Shown: positions 24,163 through 36,436, counted from the first letter of the stretch. The stretch: DNA of 64,000 nucleotides from Hermodice carunculata (GCA_964020975.1 OZ026622.1:2256429-2320428), one strand, 5' to 3'. Numbers and translations are program-made. Notes: generated by a model not told the origin, from the letters alone.

Positions 24163-24225
24163 AACACATACATACATACATACATACATACATACATACA
24201 TACATACATACATACATACATACAT
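24163..24225. repeat. (CATA)n microsatellite
   Basis: About 15 copies of CATA. Confidence 0.97.
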
Positions 24226-24805
24226 TGTATAAAATGAAGACTCTGTGAAAGCGATTGCTATTGTTGGAAGTTGGTAGCAAATTCAATTTCCATGCATTGA
24301 ATTGGATGGAACTACAGCAAATTAAAGGACATGTATGTTTCCATGTTGCATGATCTGGCTCTGCTCATGCCGAAATCTATATTATAACATAGATTGCCAT
24401 GCAAAGCACAACGTTTTTGTTTTTGTGTTTTGCGCTGGACATCTGCATTTCTATGCATTCCCAATGCCTATTTTTCACAAGCATGACTGTGAAATCGACA
24501 ATTAAAATGGAATTTGTACCCCTTACTCCATATCTAAAATTCTTTGCCCTTAAATCGCACATCATATTTTATGGCTTCGTTTATTTCATATCATAGATAT
24601 TAATTTCACAAAATGACCGGGCAATACTTTTTAATTTGTACATATTAAATCGATTAAAAAGTATGATTTCCCGCAGCAAAGCTTCCTTAGGGAGCCTGTT
24701 TTTCGTGTGAACATAGAAAGCAAAATGTTGTTAAGGGATTTGACTGATATTTTTATCATCCTCCCTTGCTGGGACCATGATAAAAACCCAAAGTGATGCC
24801 GTATA

Positions 24806-24967
<162 letters not shown>

Positions 24968-25820
24968 TTGTAAAGTAAATGAAGACTGAAATTGGGTTTT
25001 GATGCTATCGAAAAATATTTTACCTCTGGAATAAGCCAGATGTTAACGTATTTCCTAAATGGCCAGCCCAATATCTTCGGAATGACAAACGTACACACCT
25101 GGAGGGTCCAACATCTTAGTATATCAAAGGATTGCGCTGCAATTTTTTAAATAAATTTTTGTGTGCTTTTGCTGAGATTAAGACATGTCTTAATCTTAGG
25201 CTTTTGTTATTTTTGGACTTTTCTCCCAAACCAGTTTGGGTTAACTTCAACCTTGGCAGAGATGTAGCTCGACTCGATTTGCACCAAAGCTGTACACAAG
25301 GAGTACAACCATGTATAGATGATGTACCTATTATCGATATGTTCCTATTGTCGATAGGGTGGGCAAAAACACTGCTATTATCACTTGCTAATCGATCTTT
25401 ATATGTGATGAGTCGCCGGTCTCTGAACTGTGAAATTTTATGCAACAATGTCGAGCTGCGCTCCCTGGCGTCTCAGTTACGAGAGTAATTGCCGGTAAAC
25501 GCATATTTGGGCTCCTTACGCTGAGCAAAAAACCACACTTTTCAGAGAACGCACACATTTGTATTTTAACAATCACAGAGACCCTATCTTTTCAAATTTT
25601 GCATAAACTGATTTTACGTTTACTTTTACCAAAAAATGTTTGCCCTGCTGACCCACTCCGAACTTCACCTGTGTGGAGTTTGCAGTTGCTATATCGAGAA
25701 TATGAACATTTTTAACAAGCTCGTCACCAGAATTGAAGTGACATGTCTTGCACAGACCACCTGCGTCCGTGAAAGAAAGACAACTGCGTTTAGGTTTTAT
25801 CAGGGAAGTACAGCTAAGAA

Positions 25821-26706
25821 CTAGAAAAGAAGATTTGCTACAAAGCAAATCTGTCTGTGTGCCTTCAAAAGTTGTAAATATTAAATGCTACAGCTTTTAT
25901 CCTTTGGTAATTCACATTACATTAAGCTTACGGCTGGATGATAATTTCAAAGTCCAAATGACCTTGACCTTTGACCTTTACAGGTCACATGTAAATTGCA
26001 CAGTTTTACAATACCCGCAATTTAAGCCAAACATGAGCCAAATTGGATGAAAATTGACCAAGTTATGGCAAGATAAAACTTTCAAAGGGCCAAATGACCT
26101 TGACCTTTGCCCTGTTGAGCTTACATGTTCTTATGAAAATGTGCAGTGTTACAATACCTACAATTTGAGTCCAACATGATTAGAATTGGATGGAAATTGG
26201 CCAAGTTGTGACTGGATGAGACTTTCGAAGGTCCAAATGACCTTGACCTTTGACCTTTAAAAGTCACATGTCAGTTAAAAATGTGCAGTGTTACAGTAGC
26301 TACAATTTGAGCCCATCATCATCAAAATTGGATAAAAATTGACCAAGTTATGGCTAGAAGAAAGCCGCCATCGAAAGTGGCCGTTGACCTTGAGATTACC
26401 TCTACCTGAAGTGAACCTTGACCTCAACAATGACATTTTGCCCTAAAATTGACCTTTGACCTGGACATGACCTTTGACCTTTACCGTTTTATGATTGAAC
26501 TCCAATACACTCGGAACCACATCTATTACAGTATATAAGATATTGAAGATTTGAAACTTTAATTAGCCCTCATTTGCATAATTTTGAAAAGCATGACCTC
26601 TCATTATAAAAAGGCCAGACTTCATCGATAGAAGTATAATTGTGCCAAGTTTGGAGTTTCTACGTGTAATACTTTTCAAATGAAATGTCGGACAAATTTG
26701 CATGTA

Positions 26707-26761
<55 letters not shown>

Positions 26762-26820
26762 GAAGAAAGAAAGAAAGAATTTCTAGAAAAACAATATGTT
26801 TGTGTTGGCACACAAGCATA
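25821..26820 (-). mobile_element. Helentron-like family 1 with nuclear-receptor-motif core, minus strand
   Basis: Seen on the + strand it begins CTAG at 25821, the reverse of the CTAG 3' end. Hairpin agatttgct-acaa-agcaaatct follows at 25831-25852, then 'gtctgtgtgcc'. The core has units of about 136-143 bp, each with 'tgaccttgacctttgacct' (25959, 26095, 26238, and degenerate forms to 26480). A (GAAA)n run (26706-26778) and 'tgtgttggcacacaagcata' close the other end. The inverse of 'tgtgtgcc' at both ends forms the asymmetrical inverted repeats typical of Helentrons. Confidence 0.7.
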
Positions 26821-26900
26821 ACTAGAAGGCTCTGATTTATGACAATAATTTTCCTATCCATGGTCAGTGACGCATAGTACTGCACTTTTACAAACCGCAC

Positions 26901-26947
26901 GGCTCAGCCCATGGACCTATTATCTGATAATAGGTCCATGCTGAGCC
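26901..26947. repeat. Near-perfect hairpin, 23-24-bp arms
   Basis: 'ggctcagcccatggacc' … 'ggtccatgctgagcc' around a 4-nt loop; arms include 'tattatc' and 'gataata'. One base is missing in the right arm. It is too short for a known transposon and has no flanking duplication that I can see. Confidence 0.85.
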
Positions 26948-27543
26948 TAACGATAACTTGTACATCGTGCATACAATCAGTGAAGGCAGAACCAAATGGC
27001 AGACCAAGCGGAGGCGAGAAAACACGCACAGCGGTCTCTTTATAGTGGGCAAATTTGGGTTTAAATATATCGAGGTCAGCTCAGTTGGGGTTGTTCACAT
27101 ACTACTCTCGTTAATATTTATACTACTTTGTGACAAAAAATAAAGACAAAGGGCAATGTTTCATTGGTACCAAAGTATACCAGTGCCGTGAAATAAGTTT
27201 TCTTTTGTTAATAGCGTTTTTTCGTCTTCTTGGCGGTTGATCTTTAAATACCGGTCCGCCTGGAAACATTGTCGATAATTTTTGCTTATTGTTCTGAATA
27301 AAAATGTCAGTGGACCAACATGCTTGGGTCATGCCGTCGCAGGTCGAAGTTTCATTCCTGAAGTAGCACGTGTGCTGAAGATTGGACATGGATATGTTGA
27401 AAAGGTGTGGTCTCCCCATTGATTTAATTTTTTAATTTATTTCAAATTTGGTTAGGCCTGAATGAAGTTGCGGAAGCAAACCATACTCTCTTAAGTTGTA
27501 AAACTACGACGAACTGACCGATTCAGCAAGCATGGCAAGCCGT

Positions 27544-27585
27544 TTGCCATACCTATCAATAAAGATTTATTGATAGGTATGGCAA
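27544..27585. repeat. Perfect hairpin, 20-bp arms, 2-nt loop
   Basis: 'ttgccatacctatcaata' pairs with 'tattgataggtatggcaa' with 'aagatt' in the centre. The match is perfect, which implies a recent or maintained structure. Confidence 0.9.
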
Positions 27586-27635
27586 TGAATCAAATGCTAA
27601 AATAGCTTGTCCCATGCAATTTAAGACGATTAATG

Positions 27636-27668
<33 letters not shown>
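27636..27668. repeat. (AT)n microsatellite
   Basis: About 16 copies of AT. Confidence 0.95.
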
Positions 27669-27673
<5 letters not shown>

Positions 27674-27773
27674 CATGTATATATGACTGGAAGCAAAGAT
27701 TCAAATGGTAAATCGAGTTAGTATCCTTTCTTGTCTTTACCCTTTTATCGTCAAACTATACTGCTCAAGAGTC

Positions 27774-27850
27774 ATCATCATCATCATCATCAGAAGAAGA
27801 AGAAGAAGAAGAAGAAGAAGAAGAACAACAACAACAACAACAACAACAAA
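27774..27850. repeat. Compound trinucleotide repeat: (CAT)n (GAA)n (CAA)n
   Basis: About 6 CAT, 11 GAA and 8 CAA units lie directly one after another. The three motifs differ from each other by single or double base changes, so one may have arisen from another. Confidence 0.95.
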
Positions 27851-28053
27851 GTCCAAAAACTTCAGCAAAACGAACACATTTTTGTTTGCCTTTATTTCAA
27901 AAATATCATGGAAAATAGAAGCATGTGCCTAATGTACAGCACATGCGCAGGCTCCAAATCCCCCACCTCGGCAGGAGATTTGCAGCCTTGTCTTACTTTT
28001 TTTTACAGTCTTCCGTTCTCCCGCTTTTTGCAAAGAAAAAGGAAAAAAGAGAG

Positions 28054-28055
28054 AG

Positions 28056-28126
<71 letters not shown>

Positions 28127-28128
28127 AG
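28054..28128. repeat. (GAAA)n microsatellite
   Basis: About 18 copies. It resembles the GAAA tails of the family 1 elements, but no family 1 core or hairpin is next to it. Confidence 0.95.
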
Positions 28129-29663
28129 TAACTTTATTTCATTGTCGTTTCGTTAGCTATTAGAGTTGCTGACTGATTTTCATTGACTGAAAATGGTTGT
28201 TGATAAGCCTAAAAGGCTTAAATTGCATGAAATGAAGGGGCAAATTTCAATTTATTTTTTTCGGGGGGGGGGGGAGGGGGGCGTGCCTCCGGACCCCTTA
28301 GCTATGCTTCACACTTGCGTCACTCGCTGTCCCACTCCTCAGTACCTACAAGAGGGGTAGTTCCCTGGGCTCTGAACATGCAGTTTACAAAACAAATTTA
28401 AAGTTTTATTTTACGTACAATATTTGTAACCACATTCGAAGAAAATTATAGATGCAAGAGTGTTACTGCCTAAACATTTATATTCCAATTTGACTCCCGA
28501 AACACAATTTACCAAGTTTTATTTCTCTGGATTAAATATCCACATATAATGATTAATATCCTGCATCAAACATTCTCTGATGGATTTCTGAGGTAACAAA
28601 TATGAATAGTCATCCCATGGGTAAGTTTATACTTTTACAATAAAAGGCAACAAACTTTACCAATATTTGGGCGGGAATACTCTTCCAGTTTATATGGTGT
28701 GTAAACACATAGACTCGAACAACGGACGATATGATTGCTCGCCATCCAAGATATATTCCACCGCTCCCTGGTACTGGGATTCAGTGAATGCAGACAAATA
28801 TTCTTCGATCAGCATTTATATATATTGTAGAATATGCACAAACATGAACCAAAAGTGCAGTGAAGACTTACATACATAGCTCGGTATCTACTAATAAAAT
28901 TTGGTGATGACGGATACAGCCTGACAAAGAAAGTCGGCACCTCAAAAGCACCGCCACGCGGTCTAACTTTTATTCATGGCCTCATATTGCCATCTTGTGG
29001 CAAAAATAGATAGTGCCACAAAGGGATGTTCCTCATTGTTTTCTACAGCGAACTAATACACCACAAGTACTAAAAACCAGTAGAAAACAAGAATGAGAAA
29101 TACTTTTTAACATGGGGCTCCAAACATAACGACTGAGAGACGAGCCTGCATGTATCTTCAGAATATGCTTGCCATTCATGTGTTCACAGAGTTGTAAATA
29201 TTGGCCTCAGTCCTCCTGGAAATGTGTAAAAAATGTCATTGTACATTTGAAAAAAGGAGGAATATTTGCACGCGAAAAATTACTGCACAAAGAGGAGTCA
29301 AACAAGGATGTAAACCCACAGTGCAAATATTCGCTGGATATATTTGACCGCGTCTGTGACCCTCGCGCACTCAGTATTATCAGATTATAAGGCCTATGCC
29401 GGTGACCTTATTTTAAGCAGCAGCTTCAAAATTTTGTTTGAACAAGTTATATGATTACTAGGACAGAAAAAATTGAATGTTAAATATTACGAAATCAATA
29501 ACATAATTATCAAAACAAATTTTCATGGATGATGGTGATGATGATGTTGTTGTTGTTTTGGTAGGTTTGTTTACACTTTCAAAACGACCCTCCCGCTTGT
29601 ACCCGATATAAAAGTCACATCGAATTCTTGTATATAAAATTTACATTTGTATTGATTCCCTAG

Positions 29664-29843
29664 GGATTACTTTCACGGTCGAAGTCAAAGAGAGACGAGG
29701 AACGTCAAGACCGTTCAGATGAGATGCCTCTGCCCGTACTGCCATCTGGCGGGATCTTCGGGTCCGCCGTGCAACTGCCTGATTTACCAGAAGACAACAG
29801 CAAGCCGCACGCAAAACTGCCAAGCGAAAACTCTGATGCCAGG
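29664..29843 (+). CDS. Gene A, second coding exon
   Basis: Sixty codons, phase 0 at both ends, between 'gattccctag' and donor GTAGGA. It begins GLLSRSKSKRDEERQDRSDE and contains LPVLPSGGIFGSAVQLPDLP before ending LPSENSDAR. The first third is highly charged (Arg/Asp/Glu), the middle is Pro/Leu-rich, with no predicted membrane segment or signal. The frame remains open and splices in phase with both the first exon (22765) and the third (32983), which supports the model. It looks largely disordered and I cannot assign a family. Confidence 0.6.
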
Positions 29844-29999
29844 GTAGGAGTCTTGTTAATTAGGCCTGACCCGTTTCTGGTCAGATCTTCAACTTCATTG
29901 AGAAAGTCCTATTTGCACGAATTTCGTCAGGTCCGACCTCCAAAATCCGCATTGGGCGCTTCAAAATATTTTGCTACTTTGTTTTTCTTAAGAAAAGAA

Positions 30000-30033
30000 A
30001 AAAAAAAGAAAAAAAAAAAAAAAAAAAAAAAAG
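30000..30033. repeat. Poly(A) tract
   Basis: A-rich run with a few Gs; it marks the left edge of the dispersed repeat at 30040. Confidence 0.8.
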
Positions 30034-30039
30034 TCCTCC

Positions 30040-30700
30040 AACACCTCACGGTCAGTACCTGGTATCCACAGGGGCAACCATCAGAATGGTTGTCATCATA
30101 TTCTGGTCGATACGAACCCATTCATACGGACCGAAGTCACTATTATCCACCGAAAATACTGATTAGGGTTAGAAGGGAACAAACAAAAATTGGTGCCCCC
30201 CACGCTGTTTTCCTGCTTTAAAATTAAACACCTTCTGCTGCCCTACACATATAATCTAGATACCAAAATATTTGTCACAATCAACTCTCTCGATCCCTGC
30301 CTAATATAGAGTTGTGGGACGTATTTTAGCCCACTTGGGCAACTTTATTCCGCGCAAAGCGTCTCGATTCCAAATGAGCCACTCTTCGTTGAACGGAAGT
30401 GCCCTCGCCCCCCCCCCCCCCCCTTGGATTCAAATTACTCATTCGCTCTGATTGGCCGCAAGTGAATAAATTTGTATTTTCGTTTACTCGCCAGCTTTAC
30501 TTTAATCGCCAAATTGTGTGCACATCCATAATAAAATAATTAAGTGAACGAAAGTATCCAAATTGAAAACCTCGTGAAAAATTCAGGAATAATGAGGAAC
30601 ATTAAATTTGAGTCCGTACTTGGGGGTCACTTCTGTTCAACGAAGAGTGGCTCATTTGGAAAAGAGACGCTTTGACAGGAATAAAGTTGCTCGGCACTGC
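30040..30700. repeat. Dispersed repeat R1, copy 1, with 65-bp inverted arms
   Basis: The stretch from 30050 to 30390 ('caaccatcagaatggttgtc', 'cgatacgaacccattcatac', 'tgctgccctacacatata') is repeated at 45885-47230. Within copy 1, 30338-30402 ('gcaactttattcc…gccactcttcg') is mirrored by 30630-30694. A C homopolymer lies between the arms. R1 copy 2 has only the left arm. Class unknown; it could be a MITE inserted in an older repeat. Confidence 0.6.
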
Positions 30701-30849
30701 TTTAACTTTTCAGTGTAAAGAAAAGTTTTGAGATCAATTTTCTCATAAATTTAATGTTCACACATCTGAGTTTTTGGGAGCATGTAGTTTAAGTATCAAA
30801 CTATCCAAAAATATGAAAAAGTGATTTTATGGATGAGTACATCAATGAA

Positions 30850-31932
30850 CTAGAAAAGAAAATTTGCTTCAAAGCAAATCTGCCTCTGTGCCTTCACAAG
30901 TTGTAAATATTAAATGCTGCAACTTGGTCCCTTGGTGCCTCACATTCCATTAAACTTATGGCTGGATGAAAATTTCAGAGTCGAAATGACCTTGACCTTT
31001 GGCCTTTAGAGGTCACATGTAAATTACAAAAAAAAATTACAGTTATAAAATACCTACAATTTAAGGCCAACATGGACCAAACGAGATAAAAATTGACCAA
31101 GTTATGGCTGTATGAAACTTTCAAAGGGCTAAATGACCTTGACCTTTGACCTCTAAAGGCTACATGTTAATACAAAAGTGTGCAGTGTTGCAATACCTAC
31201 CATTTGAGTCAAAATGATTAGAATTGGGTGGAAATTGGCTGAGTTATGACTGCATGAAAATTTCAAAGGTCTGAATGACCTTGACCTGTGCCATTTAGAG
31301 GTCACACGCAAGTTACAAAAATGTGCAGTGTTGCAATAGCTGCAATTTGAGCCCAAAATGATTAAAATTGGATAAAAGTTGACAGTTATGGCTAGATGAA
31401 AATTTCAAATGACCTTGACCTTTGACCTTTAGAGGTCACATGTAAATTACAAAAATGTGCAGTGTTAAAATACCTACAGTTTGAGTTAAAATGACCAAAA
31501 TTTCAAAGGGCCAAAAGACCTTGCCCTCAGACCTTTACAGGTCACATGTAAATGACAAAAATGTGTAGTGTTACAATTGCTACAATTTGAGCCCAGCATG
31601 ATCAAAATTGGATATGAATTGACCGAGTTATGGCTAGATGAAAACTTCAAAGGTGCAAATGAACTTGATCTTTGACCTTTTGAGGTCACACGTAAATAAC
31701 AAAAATGTGCAATGTTACAAACATATTAATTGAAGTTGGATTGGTTACCTGTACCTATAATAGTTTTGGAGATATTCAAGATTTAAATTTTCAAATGGCT
31801 CTAATTTCCATAATTTTCAAAATTGTTCCACCTCTTTACAAAAACTCCAGACTTCATGTATGGAAGTGTAACCATGCCAAGTTTGGAGTTTCTACGTATA
31901 ATAGTTTTCAAATGAAATGTCGGACAAAGAAA

Positions 31933-32016
<84 letters not shown>

Positions 32017-32057
32017 AAAACAGTATGTCTGTGTTGGCACACAGGCACACAGACATA
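30850..32057 (-). mobile_element. Helentron-like family 1, second nuclear-receptor-motif copy, minus strand
   Basis: Same ends as 25821-26820: CTAG at 30850, hairpin around 'aaatttgcttcaaagcaaat', then 'ctgtgtgcc'. Six or more core units carry 'tgaccttgacc(t)' (30986, 31132, 31276, 31408, then decayed). A (AAAG)n run at 31928-32020 and 'gtgttggcacacaggcacac' close it. Flanked by A on the left, which is T on the element's own strand. The two copies are similar over their whole length, but with different unit counts. Confidence 0.72.
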
Positions 32058-32982
32058 ATAGCGGAATCATTTTTTCTCCTGCATTCGTAAGGAATTTGGA
32101 TACACAGCTTCCAGCAGCATGTAAAGTTATGCTGTACGAATTATAATACGTTGCGACTGTTTGCAATTCTAAGCTCCTGGCAGAAGACATGGGCTATAGA
32201 TCTACTTGCCTCTTATTGTTTTGAAATGTATTTATATTACCATATACATCATGATTTTGTTTATTCCTGACGTGAACCTATTTTTATACATTTTAAAGTG
32301 TTCTTCATGAGCATCAATTTTACTTTTAACCTAGTCGCAGACATGTGGCCTTTCCGAGGGCAAGAGGTTGAACAGGCAAGGAGTCGGAGGGCGAAGAGAC
32401 TGAAATACTTGTTCTGTTTTCGCACATTGTTCCTTTGTTGGCCCACCTTTCAATAAACATTCATATATTTTAAGTTGTGAAATTTCACAGATTTCCATGA
32501 TGAAGTGTAATTTGCAGGATTTTTCATCAACTATCAATTTTTTATCTGCATGCAACTACTATACAATAGATGTACATGAGTACGATGGGTTATATAGACA
32601 TACCCATGTAAAAATATTTTACAGGCATTAACAATTTTCATATTTTCAATGATCGCATAAATAAGATATAGACCAGGCCAGAGTGTAAAGCTTAACCGTT
32701 TCAGTAGGGGTGAGAAAGAAATACGGCCTTTGACTATATCTAGTGGTTTTTGTAGAGCTATTTTTATTATTGCATCCACCGGAGTGCACAATGGAGAAAT
32801 ATTCATTGGCTGAAGGGAACTGGAACAAAAGATACTCACGATAAAATTCAAAGTGATTTAATCACATGAATACATGGTCAACATATAAGGTAGCTCGTCT
32901 TTTTTCACCAACTAAAATGAAGGATTTTATCTCCGTCGTACATTTTTTTTTTTTAACTGCCATGGCTTGACATTTCCCGCAG

Positions 32983-33117
32983 ACGATCCTTCCTGGAATA
33001 TTGATGACGCCACATCAGCTACGGCTTCGAAAACTGAACAGTCACGTGAGCAACCTGCAGCTTGAAGTCTCTGGACAAGATCTGCAGCTTCCCCCGCAAA
33101 AATTGTCAAGGCCCATG
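32983..33117 (+). CDS. Gene A, third coding exon
   Basis: Forty-five codons, phase 0 to 0, after 'catttcccgcag' and before GTAAGG. Begins TILPGILMTPHQLRLRKLNS and ends LQLPPQKLSRPM. The first half (LRLRKLNSHVSNLQLEV) could form an amphipathic helix or short coiled coil. The acceptor and donor are both strong. The Leu/Gln pattern could make a docking helix, but no known motif is matched. Confidence 0.6.
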
Positions 33118-33517
33118 GTAAGGGGTACGGTGTGTGCCAAGTGACTCGTCACTTGGTCAAGCACGATTTAGATACTTACATCTTATGACATCATCACATT
33201 TCGTAATTACTTAATAATGAAGTTATTGTACACTTACTTTTATCAGATCGATACAACTTTATCATTTCAGATTGAAATTTAAAAAAGCCTTGAAAAACCA
33301 TGTCGCGTTTCTTTTCTGTAGAAAAATAAACCATTCTAGCTATTAAGAATGGGAAACTTTACCTATCGCCGCTTGTTGCAATGGTTGATTTTCTTGTTAT
33401 TTGCTTATAGACAATCGGTTTTCAATGACTTGCAGGGAATGCTGAAAAATTTGGATTAAAGTCTTTATCTAAAGATAGAAAAGACAGGATTTGCAAGAGA
33501 TGTTATGTGATTTTCAG

Positions 33518-33646
33518 CACCGCCAGAATCGTCACTTCCAGAGCTCCCTTCAGCCTTGTTTGGAGGAAGAGGACGAAGAAATTCTATCACTGGACCAGGC
33601 TCTGCAACGCGTTCTGTTGTGCCACTCCCTCGGTATACCACTGGAG
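33518..33646 (+). CDS. Gene A, fourth coding exon
   Basis: Forty-three codons read HRQNRHFQSSLQPCLEEEDE, then EILSLDQALQRVLLCHSLGI, then PLE. The acceptor 'gtgattttcag' is strong. I placed the end at 33646 (donor GTGTTA), because it keeps phase 0 and joins the next exon without a shift. The better-looking GTATAC donor at 33633 would leave phase 1 and no partner. After an acidic patch comes an amphipathic Leu-rich helix. Confidence 0.5.
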
Positions 33647-33900
33647 GTGTTAAAAATATATATATATACTTTTCGATTTTTGTTTCAAAATTATGAGACG
33701 GTAACATCCATATTTGGTTGTTGAAATAGAAGTCTTGATAGTTCTTTTTTAACATTTTTAATGTGCAAAACTGTCTTTAACATGTGGGATCTACTTTTTG
33801 GTTTCATTATATGTTTCATGTCAAGATCTTGTAAAAGGTGCATGAATACAGTCCAGAAAAGTTCCAAAATAATTATTATTATTCTAATTACTCATATTGC

Positions 33901-33902
<2 letters not shown>

Positions 33903-33936
<34 letters not shown>

Positions 33937-33950
33937 AAAAAACAAAAAAA

Positions 33951-34013
<63 letters not shown>
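33903..34013. repeat. (GA)n then (CA)n microsatellites
   Basis: About 16 GA units, a short A-rich link, then about 30 CA units. Confidence 0.97.
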
Positions 34014-34019
<6 letters not shown>

Positions 34020-34049
34020 AGGCTTATGAGCTTCACAAATGACTATCAA

Positions 34050-34451
34050 AAATCATTTCCTGAGATACAATCCCTCTGTGACCTTGAGCATCCCGATTGT
34101 GCATTACTAAACTTCCACATGACACTCATTTGTGGTACATTTAGTATCATTAGCCTTACTCTTTTTAAGTATATTGAATTTAGTGCCCTTTACTAAAGCG
34201 CTTATTAACCTTGTAAACCAGGCTGAGATCACCCGATTTTTTACAATATTTGACCATTGTCCCAACGCATATTTTGTGTCAATTTTGTAGGTCGATCTCA
34301 ACTCATTATCCTAACAAGGAATTTAATGTGTTTTTGATATGCTATTAGTCCCAATTAATACCACCAGGGGCTCCACCATGACTCCACTCGTCATAGACTT
34401 TTGTCTGTATACTGTTCCTGTGATGGTAACTCAAGAGGTAATGACGATCAC

Positions 34452-34485
<34 letters not shown>

Positions 34486-35010
34486 CCTGAAATGAAAGTA
34501 GGACAAAGTCATCCATATTCCGAAATATTAAACTTCTACATGCGATATACATTTCTGGTATACTTGGTGTCATATGCCGCGTTTCTTTCTCAACATGGTG
34601 AATTTACTAAACATTGAAAAATAGGTCAAGGTCAACCAAAATATAACCGAAATGACCATTGGCTTCGTGCATATTTGGTGTAAATTTTGCAGTTACATCT
34701 CAACCAGATATTGCAATAATGAGTGTAATGTGTTTTTGATACCTATGATGTTAGTTCCAATTGGTACCATCGGTTCACCACCATGACTAGCTGCACGTCA
34801 CATATTTTTATCTGTATGGTGTTCATCTGATGATACATGGATATATGTTGACAATTGAAGTTGTAATGGCTGTCACAAAAAAAAAAAAAGAAAGAAAAAT
34901 CCAAATGCAATCCCTCTGTGACCATATGATAAAATGGATGAAAATCATCCGAAGAATGCAATATTAAACTGCCAGATATGATACACATTTGGTATCATTA
35001 GCCTGTTCTT
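34050..35010. repeat. Tandem repeat of about 420 bp, 2.3 copies
   Basis: The phrases 'aatccctctgtgacc', 'atattaaact(t/g)c', 'gttccaattggtacca' and 'ctgtatactgttc'/'ctgtatggtgttc' recur with a step of about 420 bp (34068, 34488, 34905). Each copy has a poly(A) stretch (34450-34484, 34877-34890), so the unit may be a retroposed element in tandem. Confidence 0.55.
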
Positions 35011-35344
35011 TCTAAAAATATCGAATTTGATGTGTTTTCAACACAATTTGGTCTTTATCTTCTGCAATACTGTTGGTGGCGCCACCAAATTTCAGCACAC
35101 TTTCATCTTTCTGCGCAACTGACATTCCTAGGAAGTTTCGTGATGATTCAAGGGGAAACTCTGTGTAAAAATCATATTCTCAAAATTTTCGCATTGGTCG
35201 GTATATTGCATAATATCATAGGTGGTGCCACCAATATTGAACTTGACGTATATTTTATACCCTTTGTAAGTCCTGAACGTTATATGGAGTTAACTTGAAA
35301 ATTGTGGACTAGTCACGGAGCAAAAAGGGCATTTGGGGGTGAAC

Positions 35345-36390
35345 CTGGATCCGGTGGATAAAGCTTTTTCTTTGCAGATTCTGGTAGCCCAGGTAGTCCC
35401 ATTGGAGAACCCAGTTGATGACCATGTGTCACTGTTGAGCATTTCGGGAAATATGCAAATAAAGGCGGCTATTACCGAAATTCAGTTTTTTAGCAATATC
35501 TCAAGAAGTAAGCATGCTAGCAAGATAAAATTTGTGTCTATACCAATGTTTTCATTATCAACGAATCCGATGAGACCACTTTTGAAGAGCTGTAGTGATC
35601 ACGTAATACATAATTCGATATGGCCGCCAGGCAAGGTACGCCGACTCATCAAAATACAGTTTTTACTACATCTGCCTTCTTATCACAGGTTTGCTGTGAA
35701 GAAATGTTATCTCTCTTGTCATTGTAGGGGACTAATGTGCGCTCTTTAAGAAATTAACTCCTTTCTGACCTGAAAACGCACCACCCTGTGTGGACACCCA
35801 TTCACTCAGGTACTGATTGGGAATCCTCTTCAGCTAAATAATTGGTTTTCTGCAGTTATACCAGATGGAAGCACTGTCTCACAAAACATGGGAGCATCCA
35901 TGATCCTGACACTTTCAGTCTCACTTTAATTTGTTTTCATGAAATAACAGAGGCACAAGTGTGGTCTATGGCTTACCATGAAGGAGTAAGTATGATAGAA
36001 TATGTAAAGGGCACAGATGAGATGAAATGACAAGTAATGAATTTGTAATGTGATGTAACTTTTGCTGAACTAAAGTAGGCGATATGTGTACACACTTTGC
36101 AAAACTTTAAGCCAAAAATTAATAGGCCATGCATGCAATGTGTGCATAAAAAAGTGGTCTCATCGTATTCTTTGACCATTAAAATGTTAGTATAGACACA
36201 AATTTCATTTTGCTAGCATGCTTACGTCTTGAGATATTGCTAAAAAAAACTGATTTTCGGTAATGACGCCTTAATTTGCATATTCCTCGAAATGCTCAAC
36301 AGTCACGCACGGTCATCAACTAGATTCTCGAATGGGACTACCTGGGCGCCCAGAATCTGCAAGGAAAAAAACTTGATCCGCTGCATTCAG
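35345..36390. mobile_element. Inverted repeat pair, arms about 240 bp, 560-bp spacer
   Basis: 35345-35585 ('gcagattctggtagcccagg', 'ttgagcatttcgggaaatat', 'caatatctcaagaagtaagc') recurs as the reverse complement at 36145-36390. The arms are roughly 85 % alike. Inside are 'atggccgccaggcaaggta' and an AT-rich stretch; no coding sequence. It is a foldback element or two opposed copies of a short transposon. Confidence 0.65.
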
Positions 36391-36417
36391 GTTCAGCCTC
36401 ATGACACTTCCCTGCCC

Positions 36418-36436
36418 CTCCCCCCCCCCCCCCCCC
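36418..36436. repeat. Poly(C) tract
   Basis: About 19 Cs in a row, one of a dozen such runs in the window. Confidence 0.9.

Noticed and set aside
27123-27419. 98-residue minus-strand frame (…STDIFIQNNKQKLSTMFPGG…)
   Set aside because: Composition is fairly protein-like, but there is no match I recognise, no splice partner, and it overlaps intron 1 of gene A; left out as chance.
28667-29390. Two + strand frames upstream of gene A exon 2 considered as extra exons
   Set aside because: Acceptor near 28676 is weak, no GT donor keeps the phase 0 chain, and skipping them gives a clean junction.
26563-32190. Phe/Leu/Ser-rich or Lys/Glu/Arg-rich frames near 26600-26900, 27925-28156 and 31705-32190
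   Set aside because: They are translations of (GAAA)n microsatellites and the GAAA tails of Helentron-like elements.
35378-35460. Phase-compatible exon candidate after 'tctttgcag'
   Set aside because: The sequence is one arm of an inverted repeat (copy at 36300-36390), so it is repeat DNA rather than a gene A exon.
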